Assembly: GCA_007922305.1 (NCBI GenBank) | Contig: ML677335.1 | Coordinates: 39,677,674 to 39,741,673 of the forward strand | Source: Dermatemys mawii | Taxonomy: Eukaryota > Chordata > Testudines > Dermatemydidae | Reading direction: 5' to 3' | DNA: 64,000 nt | In this document: piece after piece, positions 21,675-35,600 of the stretch | Layout: each line of letters starts with the position of its first letter | Numbering within the stretch: position 1 is the first letter of the stretch | Position numbers and translations under genes: made by a program | Notes under the pieces: model-generated | Told to the model about the DNA's origin: nothing | Seen by the model: only the letters and a program-made list of their open reading frames with translations | Databases searched by the model: none

Positions 21675-22335
21675 TGTGATGGAGTCAGACCAGAAGGATA
21701 TAGGAGAGTGCTGGAAGGCAGGTATATTAGTCTCAGGATGTGCAGGTCCCTGTTCCCTGGGTAGCCAAACAAAGGCTACTCCAGGCCAATCAAGACACCT
21801 GGGGCCAATTAAGAACCTTCTAGAAAGGGGTAGAAACAGCTAGCCTGATTGGGACACCTGAAGCCAATCAGAGACTGGCTGAAACCAGATAAAAACCTCC
21901 CAGTTAGTCAGGTGGGCTGTGGGTATCAGGAGCTGTGGAAGGAAGTTATGCTGTTGGCGAGACTGAGTGGTGGACAACGTATCATGCAGAAGGAAGGAGG
22001 CCCTGAGTTGAGGGTGAAGTGGAGTTTGAAGAAGCGGAGACTGCTGTGGGGAAGTAGCCCAGGGAATTGTATTGTGTTTTGTGCCTAAAAGGTCAGCCAT
22101 CTTAGCTGATACTATTAGGGTCCCTGGGCTGGAGTCTGGAGTAGAGGGTGGGCCTGGGCTCCCCCCTTTTTCCATCTTCCATACTGGCCTGTGATGAAGG
22201 TAACTCACTAGGCGGTGACTCTTGCCAATTATACTGAGAAAGGGAGGTCACTCTGGGGCCTAGATGAGTTTCTGAGGCCCCTAAATCTGCCAGGAAGCGC
22301 AGGACCCACAAGTACAAACTTGGAGCTTTGTCACA
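21675..22335. mobile_element. LTR-like element (661 bp) with GTAG duplication
   Basis: Starts TGTGATGGAGTCAGACCAG and ends GAGCTTTGTCACA, so the ends are TGTGA...TCACA. It is flanked by GTAG at 21671-21674 and 22336-22339. TG...CA ends with a 4-bp duplication fit a solo LTR. No internal viral genes are present. The plus-strand open frames inside lack domains. A TATA-like GATAAAAACC lies at about 21888. Confidence 0.6.
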
Positions 22336-22339
22336 GTAG

Positions 22340-24725
22340 ATACAGTCTTAGTTTTTTTTTCTTTCCCCAGAGGCTGGCTGTATCACTTCTCTGATACATT
22401 TGAGCGCTCTCAGGCACTGGAACGCAATTTTTCAAGACTTCCACGAGTATGGCAGGTCTAACCCCCTATGATATTTATACACTGCAATTAAACACCTGTG
22501 TCTGGACCATGTTAGCTGATTCGGGCTCATGGGTGCGTGCCTTCCCTGGTGCTGCCACCAACCCTCCACTGGATTACTGGACAAGACAATTGAGCCAGGG
22601 ATTTAGATCGAGGGTCTACAAACTTAATCTGGAAATTTCAAAAGCAAAAAGAAGTGGTTCTACTCACTGTCAGATTCAGGGCAGTGGCCTGAATTCTATA
22701 TGGACATAGATTTATGAGAAAGAGAAATAAAGAAACAGAGATATTTCCCCATAGTACAGAGTATTGCCTTTTAATCAAAAACACCAGTGAGTGTAGGGAT
22801 TACAGTGTCTGATTATGTAGGATCAGGTACTGTCCCAAGATAACTGTGGAGTACAGACAATTCATTTTAAAGTGAAGTTTCACTATGGTTGGGTTGATAA
22901 ATGCAGTATGTGTACACTTGAATTAATCACCTGTAAGGAGATCTTTTTAAAGACAAGCACCTCAAGAGCATGCTCCTGGTAAGCAGTGGAAAATATAAAT
23001 AAGTAGGAAAGCTTTTGCTTGGTGTTTGCTAACCATTAGGAACATGTATTTTAATCTAACTCAGTATGAATTTCACAAAAGCACATTTTAATGTGTGATC
23101 AATGCCAGTCTTTGCTATTCAGTTTCCTTCTTTCTTCTTTGGAGCCAATAGTCTCTTTTGTCAGGGGATTCACTGAATGAAATGTGTGGGTTTTGACTCT
23201 GCCTCTGTGTATGAGGAGGGCTGAAAGGTAATTTTCCTTTTAAAGCAGGAAAATCTGAGATATAACAGCAGTGGTAGCTTCCATTGAATCATTATGTGCT
23301 GCTGTACTCACAAATTCACCATGCATCACCCTCTTCCCAAGCACCATGCATCACCGTCTTCCCACTGCATCATGAGCTGCTATGATATGTGTATTTTAAA
23401 TGTCTACCTGGATTAGATGAGAGAGAGACTGAAGTTTTTGTTTGTATAGTGATCGCACAGCAGTGAGACAATAATTAAAAGGGTGTACAGAGCCCATGGG
23501 AAAAAGGGACAGTCGGGGAAAGGGGCTGTGTAGGGCACCCAAATGACTAGGGACGGTCCTTCTCATCACATTATCTTTCCCTTCTCCTTACTCCTTCCCC
23601 CAGCCCTCAAAAAAAAAGTCCAGGTTTGTTCTGAGGCTTAGCCAAAAGTTTGTCATTTCTTACTTTATCAAAACCATTGCAACTGCCCCAAAGACACATG
23701 CTCTGTGTTTAGGATGGTCAGACGTATTTGAATAAAGTAAGACTGGCTTCTGAGTTTTCCTTAAAACAAACTGGTTCTGCTTTTATTTTCTTTCTGATAA
23801 AGTTTGGTCAAATGTTTGGTCTTGTTTTGGGCTTTTGTTTTGTTTTTCGAGGGAGGATGTTTTGGGGAAGTGGAGAGGCAGGACAGTTTTGAAGTACTTC
23901 TGCAATTCCTGTTTTCGGCATGGTGCACAAGTGGAAAAATCACCACATCATTACAGAACATATTCTTATCAGGCTGGCCTTTTCATGGTAGTCAAAGGAA
24001 CCCCCTTCTGGGAATCCCTGAGGCAGGGGCTGAATGCAGTTGCAGTCCTGTGCCTAGCCTGAGTGCAAAGTCAAGACACACCTAAGCCTCTGATATTTCC
24101 AGCTTAGACAAAATCAGGAAGTACTTGAAATCTTGAAAGATACGGTCCCATTAAATGCAGAATGCCCTCAACTCCTAGTGAAATCAGTGGGATTGGAGGA
24201 CACTCCGCATCTTGCAGGCTGTGCTCAGCATTTTGCAGGTCAGGACTCAGAATGCCTCAGTGCGATTCCATTTCTGTGTAATTTGTGTGCACTCCTGCTC
24301 CATGGTTTCATCTGAAGTACTTATACTTCTGCAAACATCATAGGAAGAATGATGATTTAATGTGTTCTGGTAAATCAACATTATCTCAAAATTTTTACTG
24401 CTGTATTAGAAACTGTACTTATATTTTCATGTGGTTTAAATTGTTCTGTAGTTCCATCTCTTCTACATCCTAAAAGCCCTGTGTTAAAGTAAAAATGGGT
24501 TGTAATGATGCCAGCTCAGTGCGGTAAACATGAGAAATGATAAAAGCTGCATAAGCACCATAGCTCCTGAAACCTGGATTTGACTTAGCTCAGAGAATGT
24601 GGCCTATACATACAAGGACAGATTCTTTTCTTGGCTCACGTTTAATCTGTCCTGTCTGCACTAGTATTAAATAGTGAGGAGGAAGGAGTGATCCTTTTGT
24701 GGTAAGAGAATTACAAAAGGAATCC
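22340..24725 (+). other. KCNMA1 intron with small relics
   Basis: About 22470-22560 resembles an old MITE arm (ACACTGCAATTAAACACC, then GATTCGGGCTCATGGG). A 25-bp tandem duplication, CACCATGCATCACCCTCTTC and onward, lies at 23317-23364. The 24160-24250 stretch has words of the 'cattgacttca' palindromic MITE family. The rest is unrecognised. Confidence 0.4.
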
Positions 24726-24729
24726 CCGG

Positions 24730-25290
24730 TGTAGGTTCCATCTAGCCGCCGCTCCAATCATTGACACTAGACAGCAGGGTAAGGGTTAACTTGAGTTTAT
24801 TCAGCTGCAGTGAAGTCCGCCCGTAAGAAAACGGAAGCGGCCTCGATAAACAGACGCTTCCTCCTTTTATACTTATTCTTAATCCTTAGCATATTTTACA
24901 AAGCCTTAGTAAAGCCTTAGACAATTATTGAGACCCAATTACTGCTTTTCTGTCTTATTCTGTCCACACAAGGTTTTTGTATCACATCTTTCCGGGTGTT
25001 GTGCTTTTCCAGGATCAGTGCCCTGCTGCACCTCTTTCGCCAACCACCATGTTCACGTGGGTCCCTAACTGTTGTACTTATTTCTAACTCATGCTCCTGG
25101 CTTGCAAAAAACAGGAAATACCCACTTCTCCATAGCCCCCCACTACCACGCTTCCCCTTGGTGCTGCACTCATTTTCAGTCTATGCACTTAACTTGCCAA
25201 AACAAGAAATTCAGAAAATACCCGTTTCTCCACACTTTCAAGACAATAATTGCATGAATAAACATAAATTAATAATCATCTCAAAACTCA
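24730..25290 (-). mobile_element. Solo LTR of an endogenous retrovirus-like element, minus strand
   Basis: On the minus strand the order is a U3-like region, a TATA box AGTATAAAAGG (about 24870), and a poly(A) signal in CTGAATAAACTC about 70 bp before a CTACA 3' end at 24730. U3 contains two imperfect repeats (25097-25130 and 25192-25238, sharing AAATACCC.TTCTCCA). No gag, pol or env remnant flanks it. The 5' edge is uncertain because no clean duplication was found. It is antisense to KCNMA1. Confidence 0.65.
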
Positions 25291-28200
25291 GTGTGGGTTA
25301 AATTAATGGTTCACAAACTTTTCCAGTAAAGCTGGAGTCAGTTTTGAACAAACCTTAGCCAATTTGTGCATTCATGTCGAAGCTGTGTAAATCCATGAGC
25401 TGAAACCCAAGGAAAGGCATGGTCAAAGCCCTGCAAATTGAAACAGTTCAGTTATCTGACAGCTGTAAGAAACACTCTGTGGATCCCATTTTACTTCCCC
25501 ATGTTATTTACATCATCAAGTGTACTTGGGGCACTCTATAGTTAGAATGATGATTACCACAAATGCCATGGTGAATTTAAAAACTGTATGCTGGCTACCA
25601 TAGTGATGCATCTATGTAAAAATTCCTCTTTATGGACAAGTGAAGACCATGGGGAATCTTTTCCAATTGCTATTTAGGATGCACAGTAAGATGATAAAAC
25701 TGGCTTAGTAAGACTCCATTGTTTTGGGTATGTGGGCGGGGGAGAGAGAAAGGGAAGGAAAGGAGGAATATTTGCTGTTTTGGAGATTGTCTCTGGTCAT
25801 TGACAATTATATATAATATGTCGCTATACAAACAGCAAGTACAAGTTGGAAAAATCTTCCCATTACCACATTGCTAAAATTCAGGTAATTATTATGCCCG
25901 CAAACCCAGAAATTTTCCTTTTTATGTGACTATTTGCAAAGATAATTTACATTTTACCTGCAGGCCATTGGCAATAATCACATAGAACAAAAGGTATGGA
26001 CACAACTAAATAAACATGTACAAATAAACATGTTTGCAAAGCTCACCGGTGGAGACAGATGGCTTCCCCTTAAGGCATCTGCCATGCTCTCAGGCAAAGG
26101 TCTTCTCCATGGTACAGTTAGTAAACTGTTTGTTTAATCTTTGCCTCCCTGCATTTTGTATATTTAGTAACATCGTGCTTGCATTCAAAAACAAAACACT
26201 AATGTGATAATGAACACACTTAAAAGTAAATCTGTTTTCGTCTGGGAAACATCTGTAATATCTGTTACTTACTGCTGTGTGTTCGGTAGTAAGTGGAATT
26301 AGCCAATGAGCTCTTCTCTTTAAGAAATCTGTCACACCATGAAGAGCAAAAGATTATCTATTTAGGCCTGTGCAAATAGGTGCTCTTTTGACTGTCAGTG
26401 ACTAGTGATGTGGACTGTTAGTGACTGAACCGTGACAATGGAAACCTTTCTAATGATAGTCTTACCAGCTGCATATGTCAGCTCCAGCCATATACAGGAT
26501 TCTTCATTCCATGTCTGTCTTTCTACGTTGATTCCTTTCTTGTTCTTAAATATTCAGTAGTGATACTTCAAAATAGGCATATTAGCCTTTGCCTGCCCTA
26601 CTTTTAATTACATACAGTTTTATTTATTTGTTTGTTTACCTGATGCTGTAAATACTCGACATAGTACTGAGTTTATCTCAGATTCCATGGTATAAAGTTT
26701 GGATTCTTACTCCAGTGAAAGATTTTTGACTGTCTGAACAATTGAATTTTTTGCACCGTCAGAGCAGTTGAGATGAATACACTGCTTTTTTTTTAAGTTA
26801 TGTATTTTTAATAATGATTTATAACCAGGCATCATTTGTCTCCTTTATTAATTTCTATTGTGATGGGAATTAGTAACCTAGAAATGCCACTTCTTACAAA
26901 GTACCATAAAAATACATATGATATTCCCCATTGGACTGTAGGCTAAAACATTTCTTCGATTATATGTCAATAATAATTGTTACATAAGTACTGTATACAC
27001 TGTTAATTTTAAATATTAATTTTACAAACTTTTAAACTGTTTAAAATGGATAATATGAATGGTAACATTGTAAATAAACAAATCTACCGTCTGTAGACCT
27101 CAAGGCAAGTCAGACTCACAACAGCATTTTTAAAAGGTGGTATAAATGCTGTCTTGTTTCCATTTAGTAAAATGTTATGGGCCTTTTAACTTGAAATAGC
27201 TGATTAGTACCCGATACAACTGTGCATGACTGTGTGCTTTGACAGTATGAAAGAAGCAAGGCAGATGTTATATACACTCGAACAATAGGTTCTCACAGGT
27301 CATGCTTTTGTTCCACTGATCTCTTCACTGTTCTTGTTTGTTGTTACCTCTCATCTGCAAGTAATTAGCTCAAGATGAAGGTATAGCCAGCTTCTTCATG
27401 GTCCTGTTGATAGGCCCCTCAGCTTTGTGAGTTGTGATTTGTATGTTGTGATTTGGACCAGTGGTAAAGGCTGGTAATCTCTTGGAGAAAGTTTTGTCTA
27501 GGTCGGGTCTCTTTACTTCCTGTGGTGTTTCCTTTTTAGTCTCGTTCTAAAGTTTTGTGCATAGCACTGAAAAATATGGCTGGCACTACGTATCTTGGGT
27601 TATCTGGTTTGGACATGTTTACAGAGAGCCCAAGATGGGGGTACTGCTGTTCTTTTTGCCCTGAAAGGAAATTATTATCCACCAGTTTATAAACCTTGAA
27701 CAGAATAAAATGAAACACAGCAGGATTCTCTCACTGTGGTGAAGTGTGCCAAATGAAACCCTAAAGCAGACAGAAATTTACTATTTAAAAGTATGCAGGA
27801 GGAAATAAAATACCACATGAAATGTGACCTAGCAGTTGAAGAATCATATGACACTGCCAGATGTTTTAGAGATAAATAAATCCATATTAAGATCATCTCC
27901 TTCCAGGGCTAGAGCTGGAGATTACAGTAGTCCCTCAGTTAAAAGGAAGGACAGAGCTCCCAGAAGCATTATGCCTGAGACAAGATCTCCAGGGGCGTAT
28001 GGCTGTTTGTTACATCCCTTGAAAAATAAATGAAGCATATTTCTCCTCATGACAGGCCAGCACCACTGGCTGGTGCAGAGAAGGGATGGGTATTTGCTCA
28101 CCACTCCATCCCCTTTCGGGTTTCTAGTTTTGTGGGTAGTATTGGAGACCCAGGTCCTTGCACTTTAAGCAACATCATAATACATGGAATCACAGCCAGT

Positions 28201-28635
28201 TTTTAGCAGGAGGCCTTTAACCAAGAGAACTACAGACACATGCAAAAAAGGCTTCCACCCAGCCTGAGATCCAGCTTTGTGTTTCTTGTTTTCTGGGGCC
28301 ACACTGTCAAGAACTCAACACAACACACGGAAATGCTTAAGGACTGAATAATATATGACCAATATACAAACAATTACATGCAGGGGCACAAGGTGGGGGA
28401 GGCTTCTTTTGTCCCCATCCATCCCGCCTTCTGCATCCATACAAAACCAGGTACAATTTTCTCTTACACATTTCCCCTTTGCCATTGAAATTAACTTTTC
28501 TCTGTATGCATCTGTATATATGAATGGAAACCAGGGGGATGGACTAGGGAGGGAAATCCTTCCTCCTGAAACAAGGGCTCCAAAGAGTTTCTCCTTGACT
28601 TAAACCTTTCCTGGACTGGAAAATCTGTCTCCTTT
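25291..28635 (+). other. KCNMA1 intron, unannotated
   Basis: AT-rich with TTTATTTATTTGTTTG-type simple sequence near 26620. I recognise no bounded repeat or gene. Confidence 0.45.
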
Positions 28636-28639
28636 TGCT

Positions 28640-28757
28640 TAGACCAGATGTCTCGATTTTATAGGACAGTCCAGATTTTTGGGTCTTTTTCTCATATAGG
28701 CTCCTATTACCCCCTGCCCTGTCCCAATTTTTCACATTTGCTGTCTGGTCACCCTAC
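28640..28757. mobile_element. Short hAT-type MITE
   Basis: A near-palindromic element with TTAGACCAGATGTCTCGATT at one end and GCTGTCTGGTCACCCTA at the other. The core is GACAGTCCAGATTTTTGGG and CCTGTCCCAATTTTTCAC. I recognise the family by these words. No clean duplication was seen. Confidence 0.6.
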
Positions 28758-28759
28758 CG

Positions 28760-31700
28760 TTATCAGCATTACCAAGGAAGACCATCTGCTCTGGTTTTTG
28801 TAGAACTGCAACTGGTCATCTCTTGGATGATATGGCAGTGTCTGTGGTCAATGTGAGAGCAATCTGGAGAGCAAATATTCAGCCTAATGAGCAAATGCAT
28901 AGTTAGGGGAGCACATGTAACACCATATTAGTCTTACAGATCAGCTAATAAAGAACATTTTGCTGGATATCTAGGTAGATTAGATGTGTATGTAAATACT
29001 GTCTGGTCCTGAAACCTTTTCCCCCAGCTCATCACTAGCTCTCAGGGAGAGCTCATTTAGGCTTTGATTACAAATCATAATTTAAAATTAAGAGGTTGGC
29101 CAACATCACCAAAATGAATGCACTGACGTAAGAAAAAACAACAGCTGTATAAGGAAGCTAGTCTATGTTCATACTTTTCAAATCTAATATACTTTTCAGA
29201 TATACATATTTTATCATACACTTTATATGCTTTTAAAGTGTGTATTAATGTTTCAATTTTAATTAAAATGTCCAAACAATCACTAAATTGGTAGCACTGC
29301 ATGTAACTAGTTCACAAAACTGAAGGGGTAGGTGTTGGGGAAATTCAGGAGGGATGTAGGGAAATCCTTGTTTAAATGAGCTTCTGTGCTGCAGTTGCTT
29401 CAGCAGAGAGGATCCAAGTCTCCATCACAGTGTGTTGATTCTGCTGCAGATACTGCAGTGCAGGCAAGTTTGCCATTTATTGCTGAAAGGCTGCTGCCGA
29501 AAGACAGACCTGCCTTTAACCTGCAGGTTTATCTCCACCCTGTTGCTGGGAGAGTAAGATATCTCACAGTTATCATGAAAGAGTCAAAATGTCAGCTGGT
29601 AGCATATAAGACTTTGGAATGCACTGCCTAAGGAAAGAGCAATTAGCTGAGAGCAGTGACGGGTATTCCCCCTACCTAATGGTGCTTCAAATCAGAAGTC
29701 TTATCCTTTTTGCAGTGAGGGTTTGGAAGTATCTTTTGCTTATCCTACGGTGAAAACACCTAGTTGCCCTTCAAGCAGAAGAAAGGAGACTCTACAGGCA
29801 ACTGTGATAACAAAGGGACAACATTTGGTAGGCAGGGCATATATGAGGATAGTATCTTGAGAGCTGCCTTCTCCTGGGTTTCCCCTTTAAATTGAGGGTT
29901 TTCAGATCCTTCTGCAGGTCTACAATGATAACCCACCAGAGTGGAAGTCATCCAGAAGTTCAGAGTGGCCCTGCTCCCTCCTGCCTTTTCCCTTCTCATG
30001 ATTAATGCATGATGAAATTCTTCCCAGACCTGTGGTAAGGATGGAAAAGAGGAGAAGCGTGGGTAGTGAAGAAGACTCTCCGGAGCTGCAGGAGCACCAG
30101 CTGGGAGGGGTCCCGCCAAATTAATTAAGATTGAGCTGGCAGAATACAGAAGGAATGAATTGGTACTGTTGTGCTTGTGAGAGGCTGGAAGCCCCATCAC
30201 TGTTAGGGAGCACTTAATATAAATTTGCTAAATTTGTACAAATTTAAAATCTACTATTTGTTTTATTGTCCCAGGTGTGAGACTGGCTGCTGTGCTCTCT
30301 GCTGCCCCTCTCCTTTACTGTCCTCCCAAAAGCCATTTCAGGCACAGCTTGACCCTTGGTATTTAAAAGCACACAGTTATATGAGGCACACTAAATAAGC
30401 AGAACTGTTTTTCACAGATGGAGTGTGCTTCACTGAGTGTAAACTGTAGTGAAACTAAAGACATGCACCTTTATTAGAAGGGGCCCTTCTCTCCTTCAGA
30501 TGCATGTGTGACTCCTATTACCATAAAAGGGGACTTATATCTGTCATGTGAAAGCCTTGCAAAAATGACTTCTTCAGAGATGAGTCAGCTTGGGTAGCCA
30601 GCCATTGAAATGCCCTGATATACAAAATGTGATACTGTAGTGAGCCAGATCACAAGCCAGACAGGAGCACTCTGATTTACCTAGATATTCATGGCTTATA
30701 TTTGTTTGCTATTATCTATGAAAAATGATTCTCTGTGGTCTGCTAGTTTGCTTAAGACCAGCATATGTCTTCTGAATTCTGGAGAGTATGTCATCATGCT
30801 TTTCCTCCTTCCCCATTTCAAACAGGAATATAGATTTCATCTTCACACATTGTAAATATAAGGAACTTGGAAGTATCTACGTCTTTGCTAGCCACACAAT
30901 ACATTTAAATCTTTTTATATCTTTCATCCTTTTTGTTTTTTTCAAAAGTAAAAAAGTGCTGGTGTCATTACTGTTGTTCTTTTGAGTCTAACCACGTGAA
31001 ATCCTGTCAAGTAAAACCTTACTAACAGAATTCTGAACTGGATGAATCTGTTAAACTTTCCCGGGGGAATGTATTCTACTCTTTTAACAACAGGCGCACA
31101 GATGCTGGGACAGTAAAGTTCTGTTAATTGAAAAGTTTGCTAACGTGGATGAAAGAAAGAAAGAAACGGGTTGGGGGAGATTTAAATGTGTTTGCCACTT
31201 ACCAATTACTTTTACCCTAGAGCTGGATTTAAGGAGAAAAAGAGAATCGGAGGTAGTCACGGGAGGCGGGGAGGAATGGGGAGGAGAGGCTCCTATTTAC
31301 AGCTTCAAACTACCCATTTTGATTACCGTTTAGCAGCAAGAAGAGCCACCAGGTCAGTGGGGCTATATTTATTATGGATGTCATTAGCGTGGCAGAACAC
31401 ATCTGAGTATTGCCATTTGTACTCCTGTGCTGCACTTTTAGCAAGCACATGTAAACAGAACCTAGAATAGTCAGTTCTGCTGCTGTAACCAAACAGATTA
31501 GACAAATCAAACTGTCTCCCATAAGTGAAGTAGATAGAAATGAATTTTCACAGGGTTTTCTTTTTATATCAGTTTAATTTTAAAAAAACTTAATCTAAAG
31601 CAATGATTTGGAGTACCTGGAAACCAGGAATAGGTACAGTAAGATGAATTCAGCACTAACTTTCTTAATACAGTTATTTACTTATTTATTTCAAAAGTGA

Positions 31701-32045
31701 AGAATCAAATCTTTTCTGGTTCCATTATAGCCGCTGGAAATTTTGTCATTGCTTCTCATGGCTTGGACCTATGTCCATTAATGCAAAAGAGTTGCTTTGT
31801 GTCAGAGGCTGATTTCAAGGCCGGTTCAGCTGTACTTTTGAAAAACATGAAAGCCTCTTGAAGTAACAAACAGATTGGTTAGAGGCAAATTGGACTTCCC
31901 AGGCTGATTCTTTCTTAAGCTGGAGAACTGTTTGAACATGGGATCTAGTGAGATTTCTGGAATATGAAACTTAGTTGTTGATTAATGCACTAACTTGACA
32001 CCCCATGTGGCACATGTTCAAAGGCCTGCTAAAGGCCACATGTGA
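28760..32045 (+). other. KCNMA1 intron, unannotated
   Basis: Contains a 146-codon minus-strand open frame at 29760-30200 with no recognisable domain, treated as chance. No bounded repeats were recognised. Confidence 0.4.
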
Positions 32046-32049
32046 CCCC

Positions 32050-32687
32050 CTGTCTGGAGTGCTCCTAATACTCCACCTGGGTGAGAGGATTAATGTCTGA
32101 TGTGCCCCCGCTGGAGCGTTGCAGCACCAGTGTGGATGAGGAGTTGCATTACTGCACTCTGATTGACCTCCGGAAACATCCCATAATCCCCTTAAGTCAA
32201 ATGGCCTCTCTTCTCATTGTTGTGAAATCAGCTGTAGGAATGCAGGAGTCCCTTTTCAGAGCTCCATTTCTGACAGCCGGCTGCTTATCTGCTTATCTGA
32301 TCCGAGACAAAGCAAACAGTACATGTTTGCTTTGAGTGAGTGAGAGAGCGGTGGGAGGGTGGGGAGGTCTGCACTTACAAGAAAGTATGCTGACACACTC
32401 TCAGCACCCCAAAAACCCACTCTCTCTCCCCCTCCCCATACACATAACACACTCCCTGTGACACTCCACTCCACCCCTGGTATTTGAAAAGCACATTTCA
32501 GCCACTTGAATGCTGGGATAGCTACCCATAACGCACTGCTCCCAATGAAGCTTCAAGTGTCATGAATGTGGCCTGGCCAGTGCGCTTGCAGCTGTGAGTG
32601 TGTACAGACTGCAGCACTTTCCCTAGTATGCTCTCCGAAGGCTGGTTTAACCGAAAGTGCTCTACAGCTGCAAGTGTAGCCAAGTCC
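32050..32687. mobile_element. Non-autonomous Harbinger-like element, left end truncated
   Basis: About 640 bp of a dispersed turtle element. The right end, read inward, is GGACTTGGCTACACTTGCA. It resembles the left end of the autonomous Harbinger (GGGTATGGTTACACTTACA) at 14 of 19 positions. The interior holds GTGTGGATGAGGAGTTGCAT, CATCCCATAATCCCC and a CT/CA-rich block. The left terminus is not visible and the copy is probably truncated. There is no coding capacity. Confidence 0.6.
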
Positions 32688-32689
32688 TA

Positions 32690-35600
32690 GACTGAAAGCA
32701 TCTTGTCTAGGGGTGTTACCCAGATGTAACTATATTTGAAATACAGATACAAATACAGAATAGTTAGTGTTCATAATTTCAGATACAAACATGATAGATG
32801 CATACAAATATGATAATTATATTCAGCAAATCGTAACGTTTTCAATGATATCTCTCATGACCCATCTTGCATAAAAGACATCATATTTATGTCATAATAA
32901 TATCATAATACCACTGTGAAGAATATGGGGCAGTGCCACACTATGTAAGTACTAAACAGTAATACTACCAAAAGAAATCTCTCAACTATCTCATCAGAAA
33001 TATTTTTTTGGATCATAGAGGATTTCTGTCATACACTCAGATTATCACTCAATTCCAATTAGTACTGTAAAATATGTACATTAGAATTATTTAATTTTCA
33101 GAACTAAGAATTGCAGAATGTTTGTTTCTGTGTTCAAAAAAATTCTACCTCTAACTAATTTCAAGCTCCTCTTCCTACTGTTTTTGTTATGCGCTTCTGC
33201 TTTTCATCTTCTGTCTAGGGCCAATACAGACAGACAGATAAACAATCTGAATTTTTCCTTGCCATTCAATCCATTAGACTCATTATGTACTCCCCTTTTG
33301 GAAAAAAGCCTTGGGCATCAACACTAGTTGCTCAGGGTGTCTTCATAGCTGATGGCTTTTGATATAATAGACATATTTTTTAATGATGCAGTTCTTTTCC
33401 ATATACAAAAACACTTCTGTTCTATTTCCACAAGTGAATAACTGCGAGTGTAAAATTTTCTTTTCTTTCACTCATTTCTCCTGGGGTTTTCTTACAGTAC
33501 AACTAGCTGAGAGTTACTCACATGAGTAGTCCCATTTATAATAGAATTACTTGAATTAGCATAAATTAGAATTGTACATCTGGATCCCTGATGTATAGAA
33601 AAAGTGTAAACTTTGTACATTTAGATACTTCATGTAATTCAGTTAATAAAACTGACTTGAAATATTGACACCTCATTGGGAAATGATCCAACTTTAGATC
33701 TTTTGCTAACTTTATAGGCCAAGAATGGGTGATCTAGCTTGGGAAAACAAATTCCCTAGTGTGATGGTGTTCTTAGAAGCACCATTCTTCTAAAATCCGA
33801 GCTGAATTAAATTTTAGAACTCTCTCAAAATTGGATTTATTATATTGACATTTGATAGTGCAGCAATAGATTATTCTATTACATTAGAAATCCATCTTTT
33901 GAGAGAGGTTATATCTCATTCATATTGGACCAAATAAGGTATAAACTTGGTACATTGAGCTGTCATTTTAAAAACTTTTGTATGAATGTATTTTATGAAA
34001 AGCTTATTTTTAAATTAGTTCAGTAGCTGTTGTTGATGCATCAGATGTGACAATTTGGATGTAAGGGTTCAACATCAATAGCACAAGTGAAAAAATTCTA
34101 AGTTAAAAACTTTGCAGAGGCAGAAATACCCCTCGAACTGTCCCACTTTCCAAGTACATCAGATGTTCCATTCTGATTTCAGTGGAATTCTGTCATTCCC
34201 AAGGAACACCACAGTTCTCCAGAGTAGGACACAAACTACAGAATAACCATCAGCAAAGCAGCTAGGAAATGCTGATGCCCATATGCGGAATGTTTAATCC
34301 AGATCCAGGGGACTTTGGATCCAATCCTGTAAACCAGTGATTCTTAGCCTTTTCACTAAAGTAAACCCCTGTTACAGAAGGAAAAAAGGGCTTTGGGACA
34401 TGCCCCGGCCCAGCCATGATGAAAGGGAAGTCGGTTGAGAACCTGTGCTGTAACTGCTTCCAAGTGAGTTCTAGACTCAGTGGACTCTTCACAGTAGTAA
34501 GTACTATGCTGGACAGTGTTTGTAGCATGAGTGATGGAAGAAGATAGGCTTAGTCAAAGACAGCAAACAGCCTGAATTGAATTGTAAGGAAGACACTTCC
34601 ACATCCATTAACCATATGAACCCCATTGAAGTCAACAGTTATGACATGCTCAAAGAATTCTAGTAGAATGTAGAGAGACTACTTTCCTTTACAGAAGCTG
34701 TTCCAGTTTGTGTTTCTCACATCATGTTGATTTAGGTGTCTTACGCTATAACCTTGAAGTAAGGCTTGCTGATTTGTAACACCTAGAATAACATGTAACA
34801 CCTTCAGTAAAGTTAGATACAAATCTACTGTCCTGTTCCCTAGTATACTACCTGTTTTTAATGAGAGATTGCATATTTTTTAAATTCCTGCAGAAGTTCT
34901 GAATGTACACCCTGCAGTCCTCCTGACTCTTTGCTCTGGAAAGTGTTATTTTCCCCCACCATCTCCTCTTCTTTTAATTTATCAGATCATAATTTTAGTG
35001 GAAAATTACAAATGGATCAATACACACAAAAGTATCTCCCCATACAACAGAAATAAAATCCTCCCCCTTCCATCCATTCCTACTCCAATCTTGTCTTTTG
35101 GTCAGAGAGGGGGACCTGATTTGTGATTTTTGAACATTTGGAGTCAGCAACACTGAATCCTTGACACTATTACCACAGTCATTAATTCAGAAAATGTGTA
35201 TTAAAAATATGCACAGCTTAAGTTGTAAGACATCATTAAGAGTATTTTGGGATTTATTTCAGTTTTGTGCTTCATTAGTTTTCCAGCACAACTAAGTTTT
35301 AGTAGTCAGTGATTCAGACAGACTTCCTCAACAGTAAGGTTAGGGAGCAGACTTGGAGTTCACAGTCCAGTCAGAGTGGTTTATATCCTGAATTCATTCC
35401 CTTGGACAGAAGGACTAATGCTGCATGATTCACCCACTCACTTACTCCTTCTGTGTGTTAGTGTTTAGCTTGTCACAGGAAGGAGAATAGAAGGTGGCAC
35501 AGAGATAAATCAACAGCCATTATCTGTACTGAATGAATGACACCTTCTCCCCCATAGAATGTGTCCTAATGTTGTTTGTATTTGACTATGCGGCAACAGA

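Noticed and set aside
29760..30200. 146-codon minus-strand frame
   Set aside because: Longest unexplained frame in the intron, but no motif, signal peptide or repeat family was recognised.
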